From: Valencia hispanica
Taxonomy: Eukaryota; Chordata; Actinopteri; Cyprinodontiformes; Valenciidae
Reading direction: 5' to 3'
Assembly (NCBI GenBank): GCA_963556495.2
Contig: OY747712.1
Span: 7,812,581-7,876,580, forward strand
Length of the DNA stretch: 64,000 bases
Shown here: positions 47,896 through 58,171 of the stretch, in pieces
How the letters are laid out: the number at the start of each line of letters is the position of its first letter
Position numbering within the stretch: position 1 is the first letter of the stretch
The notes under the pieces: generated by a model
What the model was told of the DNA's origin: nothing
Database searches by the model: none
Seen by the model: only the letters and a program-made list of their open reading frames with translations
Program-made: the position numbers and the translations under genes

Positions 47896-48390
47896 AAGGC
47901 AAATTTGTACAGCACACTTTAAGGAAGGAGGCAATTCAAGATGCTTTTGGTGATTAGTGGAAAAAATAAAAGCAGCAATAAAACAACAATAACATCAGAA
48001 AAATACAACATTGAAGTCATAAAGAACATTAAAACATACTACTGACATTCCAGTTATTATAAATCAATTAATCAAAGGCAGCTCCAAACAGATGCGTTTT
48101 TAGCTTTGATTAAAAGGAACTCGGTGTCTCAGCAGCTTTGGAGTTGTCCGAAAGTTTGTTCTGAATTAGGGGAGCATAGAAACTGAAAGCTGCTTCACCA
48201 TGTTTGGTTCTAATTCTAGGGATGTTGAGTAGACTGGAATTAGAGGACCTGAGTGGTCTGGAGGGTTGTTAAAAGTAAATGGCATGCTGAGGGGTTGATA
48301 TGATGACAACAGATCTTCAACATACTCTGGACCTAAGCCATTCAATGATTTATAAACTAGTCAAGGTATTTTCAGTATCTGAGCTACAAA
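47896..48390 (-). mobile_element. L2/Rex1-like LINE 3' region
   Basis: GGCAAGGCAAATTTGTACAG and AAAGGCAGCTCCAAACAGAT, then CTGAAAGCTGCTTCACCATG and TAAGCCATTCAATGATTTAT, match a common fish LINE end. On the minus strand this corresponds to the LWN.LP-type C-terminus, now broken by stops. Confidence 0.6.
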
Positions 48391-48555
48391 AAACGAGAAC
48401 TGGAGGAAATTCGAATGAAATATGGATCGTCTTTGATTAATGTTTGGTCAGAATTATTTTATAAAAAAGATTGCATTTGTATAATCAGTCCACTCTGGAA
48501 AAAGGACAGCTCAAATAAAACATTAAATGTCCAACATGATGCTTACAATACATAC

Positions 48556-49450
48556 TAGGGGTGTAACGGTACATGTATTCAGATTTTTCAGTACGGCCTA
48601 AACGAATACAGCTGTTTTCTACCTGAACACATGCAGAATGTTTATGTGCAGAACTCAGTTATTTAAAGAAATGACACAAAAAAAACCCCAGAAAGGACTC
48701 CGAGCTATCACTAAACTCTGCTATTTGGGAACATTAATGGTTCCTTATGCAGCTACAGTAGAAAAAGAAAGATGGACTGAACGAGAACTTTGTCAGCGAA
48801 TGTATCATTCAACAGCAACAAGCTACATAACACGCTCTGCACTGAATTACTCTCCTGAAACAATATCAAGCTGAATGTAAACATCACTGACGGTAGAGAA
48901 AAACCAGCTGAGGTCCACATGGCTACCAGTAGGATCCAATCAGCACAAACTCCTTATTATGTATAAAATGGAAGTCGGTGAAATCTCCGTTGATAAGAAG
49001 GGATTGTCCCAACAGCTGCCCATGCTGCATTCAAGTACAGCTGGGAGACTAGGCTGTTGAAATATCAAAACAACTCCAAAGTGTTTTAAGCATGTTTTAT
49101 TGTCAACTATGGGCACAGAATTATTTCAGTATTTCCAAACATTAGCACTGACTGTTTTCAAGTGGTTATAATGTTTTCTATTCAAGCTATGTCTGCTTGT
49201 ACTATTTTATTTATCAAAAAGCGAAAAACCTGTATCACATCTCCAGTCAGTTGTATTACTTTCCACTATTTTAAGTTGTAGAATATAATAATTTCAAAAA
49301 AGGTTATCTTTTTTAATGCTGATCTAAGTAAAAAAAGAAACTCATGTATTCATTTTTCTTAAATAAAGTGTACCGAAAACGTACCGAATCGTGAGTTTAA
49401 AACCCCAAATACGTACTGAACCGTGATTTTCGTGTGCCCTTACACGCCTA
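48556..49450. mobile_element. 895-bp hAT non-autonomous element, 8-bp duplication
   Basis: The left end is TAGGGGTGTAACGGTACATG. The right end, CGTGTGCCCTTACACGCCTA, is its inverted relative. Flanks are ATACATAC (48548-48555) and GTACATAC (49451-49458), 7 of 8 identical. The interior has no transposase. A truncated sibling is at 56708-57469. Confidence 0.85.
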
Positions 49451-49714
49451 GTACATACTACAGTATTCTCCCATACTTAAGAACTGTTTGTACATCATTT
49501 CATAAATTCATCCCCAAATCTCATGCTGGACCCATTGGGGTGTTAGAAACCGTGTTGGTTCAGAATCCTCTAACAACTCTGTTTAACACTCAGAATAAAG
49601 ATGGACAAGAACTTTTTTAAATGTACACTGTAAAAAAAAACAAAAAAAAAAACAATTAATTTACAGTAAATTCCTATAAAGCTTTTAGAGTGGAATATTG
49701 TTATTTTACAGTTT

Positions 49715-50065
49715 TACCCTGTGTTATTATGGTCAAACACCATAAATGTAAGAAGAATGTCAAGAAAGATACATGAAAATAGCACTATTTTACCGATTGT
49801 TTACTGTAAAATTACTGTCAAACACCTCACAATTAGTGAATATGCCCAAATTTCTACAGGAAAATATCAGCAGTTTACAGACTATTCACTGTCGTATTAC
49901 TGTCAATCACCTTACAATTAGGGAATATGCTTACATTTCTACAGGAAAATACCATTCTTTTACAGACAGATCACTGTAATATTACTGGCTAACACCTTAC
50001 ATTAAGTGACCGTGCTTAAATTTCTAAAGTACAATTGTTTTACTGTAATAATAACATTTAACTCA
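49715..50065. repeat. 85-bp tandem repeat, four units
   Basis: The block ATTACTGTCAAACACC recurs at 49726 (as ATTATGGTCAAACACC), 49811, 49896 and 49981, exactly 85 bp apart. TTTCTACAGGAAAAT recurs at 49851 and 49936. Subterminal position suggests transposase-binding repeats. Confidence 0.85.
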
Positions 50066-51564
50066 TTTACCAAAATAAGTGATAATGCTCAAGAGTTCTG
50101 CTGAAAAATATTTATTTAAGTTACTTTTAGAAAATTATTGCAATCAAACACTTTCCAATAAGTTACAAAACTAAAGATCCTTGAAAATATTGCTATACAG
50201 AAATTAACTATATCAAAATAAATTCCTTATGAAAAATATTACAATCATTAAAATACAATATTTTCAAAATGAAAATACAATAAAATTCAATGTTTTCTAA
50301 AATATTCAATTAAATTCCATTAATAAAAAGGGACATGTTAATAAATATGTCTACAGGATAACACTTCTATTTTTTTTACTTTTTGTTCCATAAAATTATT
50401 AAATTCACACAATACACAATAAAATTTAAGACTTACTTTTAAAAATACAAGTTGCAAAGTATAAATTTTACACTGTGAATGCAAAATTAATCTATCTACT
50501 GGAGCTCTGTACATTGCAGCTATATTTTAGACATTCAGTAGTATTAATTTAAAATCATCATATACAGTTTAAGTGAAACTAAAACCTTCCTCAAAAGCAG
50601 TGAATCCTACCAGAGGTGAGAGTGAAACATTGCAGGTTTAGAATAATCGTCCTCCAAATGGTCAGTGATCAATAGGATAGGTAAACAGCAAGGTAAAATA
50701 AACCATACATAACCTATACTGTACACTCCAACATACAAAAATATGTGAAAGCTTTCAATATAATAATTTAGCTGCAAAATGACATAAGATGTAATAATTT
50801 CAGTGCTTATTTGTTTGCTTGAATCCCATAGGTTTTTAATTCTAAGCTTTATTTACACTTCCACTTTATACCCACAGGCTAGACATGATCCCAACTTGTA
50901 ACTAAATAAAGGAGAATTTCAGCTACATGCCATAAATGAACATCATTCCTGTCAAACAAGCCAAAAATTAATCATTACTACATGCTCACAAAACTTAAAC
51001 TTCCCCTAATGGCGTAGTGGAGGTACTGCTGTGCTAGAGAAGCAGCACGGGCTTGTTCACCTGCCTCCATATTTTTTTTTGGTTTAATTTTACAAATATG
51101 CATAAATAACTAAAAAACAAACAAAAACACTCATTTGCATTGTTACATTTTGTTTTCTGTGAGTATTAATCAAAATTGACAAGGTTTTTTTTGACAACAA
51201 CAAGAAAATTAAAGTTGTTAAAGTTTGGAACAAAGTCTCTTGACTAAACATGTTTAGGAGGGAGTTTCCCACCCTTTTCATATCCAACTTTAAATGGGAT
51301 TTAAAAAAACACAAAAAAACACAATGGTTATTAGATGGCAAAGGAATAAGCGCATTCAGTGAACTGCTTTTAAATAAAAACTTAATTTCAATTTCCAGTG
51401 TGAGATATTCTGGGAAACTCTGAGATTTTAGAGAGACAGTGTTTACACATGCAGCTTAAGGTTTTCTTTGTGCTACTATTACAAAAAACAAAACAAAAAC
51501 AAAAAAACCCAAAGAAATAAGTCAATGTGACATTTTTCACCAATGTAGCAAATTAAGCATTTAC

Positions 51565-53064
51565 CTTGGGGAGTTTCCATGTTCTCCCTCTATGTTCAGA
51601 TGGGTTGTCTCTCATCCAAGTTTAATTGAGTTCCTGAGAGGGAAAAAAATAATTAAACATCTGGACAAACAGGCAGTATTCTGGCCCAAAATGTGAACAT
51701 TATGCATTTAGTGTTTTTATATCAGGTTAACATCAATACTCACATGTTCTCTTGTGGTAGGAGCCTTTTATTCCTAAAATGATTGAATCATGAGAGTAAA
51801 AAACATAATATTAATCAATGTCTGACTGCTGGTGAAAAACTCATGCAAAATGTTACTCAACAGCTTCATACAAAACATCATCATCCTCTGTGATTTGAAC
51901 ATGTAATGTAACAATACCAGTATCTTGGCTGTTTGCCTACCTGCCCCTTGGTTTAATTCTCCATCCCATCATCCAGTATATCCAGCCATCTCCTGATCCC
52001 ACGGGGTCTTGATGAATAGCGGTGTCTTTTGCTGTGTGCAGTACAGATGGACACAGAGTAAAGAGTATGATAAAAGTAATGTAAAATATAAAACATTACA
52101 TTCAGTTTACCAAGGCTGTCACAGTGTACTTTCTGTAACAATCACTTAATGTGGTAAGATAAAATCTGTAAACATTTCATACATTTCAAGTTATCCCAGT
52201 TAAACATTTTCTCCTTCACACTTAAAACTATAAACACTCTGACAATTTTAATCACTTTAATATGTGTTAATAACACATCTGCATGCCAGCATTAATTAAA
52301 CTATTCTTTCAGAGTCCATCCATCCATTTTCTAAACCCACTTAGTCCTGTTTAGGGTCGCGGGGGTACTGGCGCCCACCCCAGCCACACAGACTGACAAC
52401 CACTCACACTCACACCTAAGGGACCATTTAGATTCACTAATCAACCTATGAACTGTGGGAGGAAGCTGGAGAAAACCCACTGGAGAACATACAAACTCCA
52501 CACAAAAAGGACCCAGCTGGATTCGAACCAGGGTCTTCTAGCTGTGAGGGGACACTGCTAACCAGCACACCACTATGCAGCCCATATTAAAATGCATAAT
52601 ATCAGTATTAACAAATATGCATGTAGTTTACCTTAGTGCAGTAAAACTCCAAGGCTGTGAAGCCAGTCTGTCCTCACTTGTATTTTTGTTTCTCTTCTGC
52701 GTTGAGATTGACTTCAACAGACGGCGTCTCCATGATTGGGAGGTTGACCACTGAGTGAGGTCTCTGAACAAATAAGAAATGCAATGTGCAATGTGGTGAC
52801 TTGTTTTTCCTGATGCCCTCATGTACAGATTTAAGAAAAATAAATAGTACGAGCACCGCTTGTATTACCATATTTCTACAATCTTTTAAACAAAGTTTCT
52901 GACTTACAACACAATGTTGAGCACGCTAACAGACCTGTAGACAAAACTTTAGACCAGACGATGATGAGAGTGCATGTTACTCTCACCGAGCTACATTATG
53001 TTACTTATCAAATAAGTTTAAAAAAAGTATGTCCGTTTTATAAGGAGGGCCATCATAACTTACC
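51565..53064 (-). ncRNA. Candidate spliced minus-strand transcript inside the CACTG element
   Basis: Four segments with consensus sites lie in order: exon 1 ends at 53064 with donor GTAAGT; exon 2 is 52763-52632 (acceptor TTGTTCAG, donor GTAAAC); exon 3 is 52031-51941 (acceptor GCACACAG, donor GTAGGC); exon 4 is 51633-51565 (acceptor CCCTCTCAG, donor GTAAAT). DNA upstream of exon 1 is CpG-rich with CCAAT (minus strand, 53174-53179), as at a promoter. Exon 2 has one frame open through it (DLTQWSTSQSWRRRLLKSI and onward); exon 4 has stops in all frames. It may be a decayed element gene or a non-coding RNA; expression is not shown. Confidence 0.35.
52314..52583 (-). mobile_element. tRNA-derived SINE, second family
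   Basis: On the minus strand the head is GGGCTGCATAGTGGTGTGCT with GGTTAGCAGTGTC (A box region) and CCTGGTTCGAATCC (B box). The body has CTTCCTCCCACAGTTCATAG, and the 3' end is GGATGGATGG. It differs from the 15.5-kb SINE (GTCGCGGGGGTACTGGCG in place of the GTACACC block). Confidence 0.85.
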
Positions 53065-53099
53065 TTTTCTTTTCACAGCTTCCAGACATCCGCTTGCCC

Positions 53100-53300
53100 C
53101 GTCTGGCTCAACAGCCTTTTGCAGAAGGAGCGCGAACTGACGTATTTTTAAAATTACCCCACGCACAGCTGTCATTGGTCAGCTCTCTGAGTGACAGCCT
53201 CGCCCCCTGCTTCTTTAAACACGCATGCGCGAGCTGGACGGCGTTTTTACTGCCGCAGTTTGAGGAGTTACACGCCTAATCCAAGAAAATAGTTCTTGCT
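53100..53300 (-). promoter_or_regulatory. CpG-rich promoter-like DNA of the CACTG element
   Basis: GC-rich, with ACACGCATGCGCGAGCTGG (NRF1-like GCATGCGC) and a CCAAT box (minus strand of GTCATTGGTC). It lies just upstream of the candidate first donor at 53064. Function inferred. Confidence 0.35.
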
Positions 53301-53853
53301 TGTGTAGCAAAGCGTTGGGAAAACAAGCCGAAGACACGATGTTTCACAGAATTGTGTTTGTTTACGGAAGCGGGTGGCTTTAGGGACCGCTGCGTCATAT
53401 CCTTGCGCCTTGCAGCAGCGGCTTACAGCGGCGCTTTGTCATAATGTAGTCCCAAGTCTAAATTGGCTCTTGTAATTCCTTGGTGCTACTTCCTACTTTT
53501 CATTTGCAGTCGATATCATTATTAAATTCACCAGTAAAAATTGCAATCATTATTGATCAATTTTATTCACTTTTGTACACAAAATGCTCGTGGGTTCCAT
53601 TCACTTACATTGCTTTATGCTAAGCTAAAGCAAACGGACTGCTGCCAGATCGGGAGAATTACGGGCCTGGTTATAAAATGCTTTTTTCTCACCTATCTAA
53701 CTCTGGGGAATAACGGCAAAAGACAAATTTGGCTTAGGGGTGGAATATCCCTTTAACCAGCTACTCTTTCAAATACAGTGCTTGATATATAAATATGAAG
53801 TTGTGGTGGAAAAGCTTCTTTTTTTAAATTATGGTCATTATTATAATTGTCAG

Positions 53854-55003
53854 CGGGGTAAGATGAGCCACTTTTTACATCTGTTATTATAGCAATGTCT
53901 AAAGTAAGTATTTTTTTGCAATCTTCACTTAATTCCAAAATTCCAAGTGTCCTCCTACTTATTGGAGATAAAAAGTAATTGATAACTTTGTTAGTTTAAG
54001 TGATATGATCTTTTTTTTAAAACTGGTCAAGTGGCACAACTTACCCCATTGTCGGGGTAAGATGAGCCTAGGTGTGGGGTAAATTGAGCCGAAACCAAAA
54101 TTTCATTTGAATGATAGTTTTATTCACACAAACTTGTAAACTAAAAGCTGACAGAACAATGTGGAACAACTTGTGGTGATTTAAAGCTGGCCAGTGTTAT
54201 CAACTCACAAAGGATACAAAACATGCCTGTAAAAATAAGACAATAGAACCAATTATTTTAGACCAACTTTCTTTTGTGAACCCTTGCCCACCACACCCCA
54301 CTTTTTACTCAATCTTCCACAGATTCAAGTTGCAAGGGAAGCTCCATCTGTCTCTCTCTCCTTGCTGTCCCCCTGACACTGAAGGGCTGGGGAAGTTTCT
54401 TCACCACATCTTGCCGTGGCAGGATAGCTTCATCTTTTTCCTTAAAGACAAATGTTGGTCTCCTGTTAGAAGCCATGGGTTGGGCGAGTTCTTTGAAGGA
54501 ACCTTGCTTCTACCTCATAATCATCCAATTTTACCACCTGAGCAATGTAGAAGTGGGTTTTTTTTCTTCCCTGCAAACCGGGCCACAACATAATCCCCAG
54601 CACTCAATATTTGGTCCTCTTCATCATGGCTCAACTTGCCCCACCTCTTATTGCTCATCTTACCCCATAGCCACCATTTTGAAAAAAAGCTCTTATTACA
54701 GCAAGATAAGCTAGGATGACAGATTTTGATTAGCCCTCATATAATAGTTTACATAGGCACCAACTCAGATGTAATGTGTCAGAACATTGTTCTATCTTAG
54801 TTTTCTCTAAATCACCTTAACTCTGGATACATATGGAATTTACAAAAAACACATTTTTACAAATATCTCTCTTACCAAATTTCCCATGACGAAGTTAGGA
54901 AATGGTTCCCTCCTCCTTAGAATACTGTCACATGACTACATTTGTTTACCGTTTCCTAGCAACAGGGTCTGGAACATCTTACCCCTAGGCTCATCTTACC
55001 CCG
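53854..55003. mobile_element. 1150-bp element with GGGGTAAGATGAGCC ends
   Basis: The left CGGGGTAAGATGAGCC (53854-53869) and the right GGCTCATCTTACCCCG (54988-55003) are perfect 16-bp inverted repeats. Variants recur at 54054-54069, 54071-54090 (GGTGTGGGGTAAATTGAGCC) and, inverted, at 54653-54667 and 54976-54985. Open + frames inside (54276-54714) show no known domain. Insertion duplication not determined. Confidence 0.7.
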
Positions 55004-55732
55004 TTCTCCCCTAGGCTACGTATATGTAATGTTTTATATTACAGATTTTAAATGTTGAAAATACACATTTGTGTAGGATAATTTCCCCCTAAAGAGTAAA
55101 ATGTTACATTATTGTATGGAAACCTTTATACATTATCAAAATTCTACAGTTGAAATGTATAAGTGCACAAAATATGAAATTGTTCAGATGTATCCTAAAA
55201 TGACATAAATATAAAATATTTAGTATAGACAAGAAGCTTTATTTAATGTGTAGCACACTTGATAACAGTCAATCATAAATATGAAACTTTTAAATTATGC
55301 ACAAAAGTGAAATGTTTAATATGCACAAAAACCCTTACATAATGTATAACATTATTTAATTACAGGTGATCGTCTTACTTTTACATACATTTTATGTAAA
55401 AAAAACAACAGCCTCAAACTTCAAATAAAAAAAACCCTAAAAATTGTAAAAAAACGAGGAATTACAGTTTTTCTTTTATATTGGATTTATCCGTAAAATA
55501 ACACACTGTTTGTTAATTTACTTATAATTATAGTTATCTTACAGTAAATGTTTGTCAAAAAACGAAAAATATTAGTTTTTTGTAATTATTGGATAAAACC
55601 TTTAAAAAAAAGCTGTTTGCATATTTACTTAAAATGTTCAGTAATTTTACAGTTTTATACACTATTTTGAAAAAACAGAAAAATACCGTAAAGAAATACA
55701 GTTATTTACTGTTTTTTTTTTTTTACAGTGTA

Positions 55733-56707
55733 GGGTAAAACCGAGAACTGGTCTGATATTCTCATTTAGAGAGCTTTATCATACATTAATGGTGCTATCA
55801 CATGGTTAATTGTTTCATGCATGAATTATTTGATTCAGAATATTGATTGGAACGGGTTTTGTTAGATGATTTACTCCTCCAAACGAACAGCTCTGTGGAT
55901 TAGCAAATCCAATAAGGCTGCAGCAATCCGTCAGAACTTTATTACTATCTTTTAATCCTATGATTTGTACTGAAGTAAAATGTAAGGACTAAGTATGAAA
56001 CAATACGATTGGATATGTAGAAATAAAACTTTAAAAATATTTCCTGTTGAAGTAGCAGAAGAGAATATTTAAGGCATTTATAGCTGTAGATGTTTAAACA
56101 TTTGTTTAATGAACAAGGTGATGTTTTAAAGTGCAATTCGAGTTGACAACCCTATCTTCAACTCATAGATATAAATATTTGTAAAATATTTAGCAGATTA
56201 ACTGTCCGTACCACCTTCTGTCACATGCCGGCCTGTAGCCGTTTGCCTTCCAGCTGCAGTGCTGCCCGTACCCCCAGACCCATGCAGGTACTCGAGCACT
56301 TTAGCAATCTGAGTCCTTGTCCGAGCCCATAGATCAGTGTCACCGTGGCGACCTGCGAGGACATCCGTTAGATCTGATACAGACTAATGAAGGCCTCTCA
56401 CATTACCTCGGCTGTCAGTCAAACACGCTGTCGGTTAATCATCAGCATCTCCCTCATTAGGAGACACAGATTCCCCACCGAGATACGCTCTGGTGTCCTG
56501 CTGTAGTCCTTGCAGGTTGAGGTGTGTGATGTATGGTTCTGTGTAATGCCACAGAGCATGTGCCAATGTGACAGGTTAACTTTTTATTACCATGACAGTC
56601 TGCAGTAAAATGTTGTTTTTTCAAGAAGGTGTAAATAATAATAATAATAATAATAAAGTGGTTCTTCCTGATTATGATCGCGGTTTTTTTAAACAAATTG
56701 TGACTCC
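55733..56707. other. AT-rich stretch, GC-richer at 56200-56480
   Basis: 56200-56480 (CACATGCCGGCCTGTAGCCG, CACCGTGGCGACCTGCGAGG) is a candidate conserved non-coding block by composition only. An (AAT)n tract lies at 56634-56656. Confidence 0.35.
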
Positions 56708-57469
56708 CAGTTATCACTAAACTCTGCTATTTGGGAACATGAATGGTTTTTCATGCAGCTACAGTAGAAAAAGAGAGATCGATCGAATCAGAACTTTGTC
56801 AGCGAACGTAACTTTTAACAACAACAATTTACATAACACTTCCTGCACTGAACTGACTGACTTACCTGAAACAATGTCAAGCTGAATGTAAACATCACAG
56901 ATACTAGAGAAACATCAGCTGACGTCCACATGGCTACCAGTAGCATCCAATCAGCACAAACTCCTTTTTATGTATAAAACACAAGTCGGCAGAATCCTCA
57001 TTTAAAAGAAGGGATTTTCCCAACAACTGCCCATTCCTCATTCAAGTACAGCTGGGAGACTGGGCTGTCAAAGTATCAAAACAACTCCAAAGTGATTTAA
57101 GAATGTTTTATTCTCAAATATGGACAATGTATTATTTAAACATTTCTAAATGTTCACACTATTTTCAAGTGGTTCTGTTGTTTTCTACCCTGGCTATGTC
57201 TGCTTGTACTATTTTATTAATAATAAAAAAATATACAATCAAATATCCAGTCAGTTCTATACTTTCAACTTTTATTAGGTTTTAGAACATAATCAAATCA
57301 AATTCCTTTCAACGATTGAAAGGAAAGTTTAGAAAAAAAAGTTTAAAAAAAGGCACACACCTTTGTATTTATTTTTCTTGAGTAAAATGTACCAAAAATA
57401 TACCGAACAGTGACTTTAAAACCCCAAATATGTACCGAACTATGATTTTTGTGCATCGTTACACCCCTA
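56708..57469. mobile_element. Truncated sibling of the 48.56-kb hAT element
   Basis: TATCACTAAACTCTGCTATT, CATGCAGCTACAGTAGAAAA and CCAATCAGCACAAACTCCTT match the first copy in order, to the right end CGTTACACCCCTA. The left 145 bp or so, including the TIR, is missing. Confidence 0.85.
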
Positions 57470-58167
57470 GTATTTAAGTATTTATAGCATACTGTTGTAT
57501 TTAAGTATTCCCTTCCTAAGATTTCATACTGTTTGCTAGGCATGCTACATGCAGATTTAATCAACAAACTTGACCTTTATTGAAGTGATTTCTAGTAAAG
57601 GGTTGTAAAAGTGCCATGACAGACAAGCATCAGGAGGACAGACCAATGGGCCGCAGCATTTGGAAACAAAAATCAATCATGCATGATTACCATTTAAATT
57701 CACACCTGACAATCCTGCAAATTGGGGAACAAAAGACTCTAAAGAAAAACGTTTTGTATGCTGTATGTAAAGTTTGAAAATTATGATGAATGAATGAGGA
57801 GGAATAAAAGAAAATGTTTTCATATGTTTTCTATGCCTTTTTCACAATAACCCTACTGTGATTTACAGACCCAGACAAATTTGTTTGCTTGCACTGGTAG
57901 AAATGTGTAAAACCCCTTAAAACATGTATCTTTTATGCGCTTGTGTGGATTTCAGTGAGGAAAACTAAGCACCGAGGACAGCTTTTATTGAATCACACAC
58001 AGAAATTTTACACAGATTTAACTTTTTACATAAAATATATTTGACGAAATCCCAAGTGGCAGAATTGTTAGTATAAACATGGTGTGATTACAGATGAATA
58101 TCCGTTAGGAACTGGCCACCAGACTGTACAAGAACCTATATTGAAATGGTAAGATAGGTTAACACTG
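57470..58167. other. AT-rich stretch
   Basis: Nothing recognised. Confidence 0.4.
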
Positions 58168-58171
58168 TTAA

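Larger units (their letters stand above)
49626..55730. mobile_element. 6.1-kb CACTG-ended element (CACTA/EnSpm-like), TA duplication
   Basis: The left end is CACTGTAAAAAAAAACAAAA. The right end, TTTTTTTTTTTTTTACAGTG, is its inverted relative, and TA flanks both (49624-49625, 55731-55732). Subterminal DNA at both ends is full of TTTACAGTAA/TTACTGTAA motifs, as in CACTA elements. Inside are a tandem array (49715-50065), a minus-strand series of splice-bounded segments (53064 to 51565), a SINE (52314-52583) and a second DNA element (53854-55003). No intact transposase was recognised. Class is inferred from the CACTG end, 2-bp duplication and subterminal repeats; a Tc1/mariner-like origin is the alternative. 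Confidence 0.65.

Noticed and set aside
49715..50065. CRISPR-like array
   Set aside because: The 85-bp units repeat throughout with no separate unique spacers, in a vertebrate transposon.
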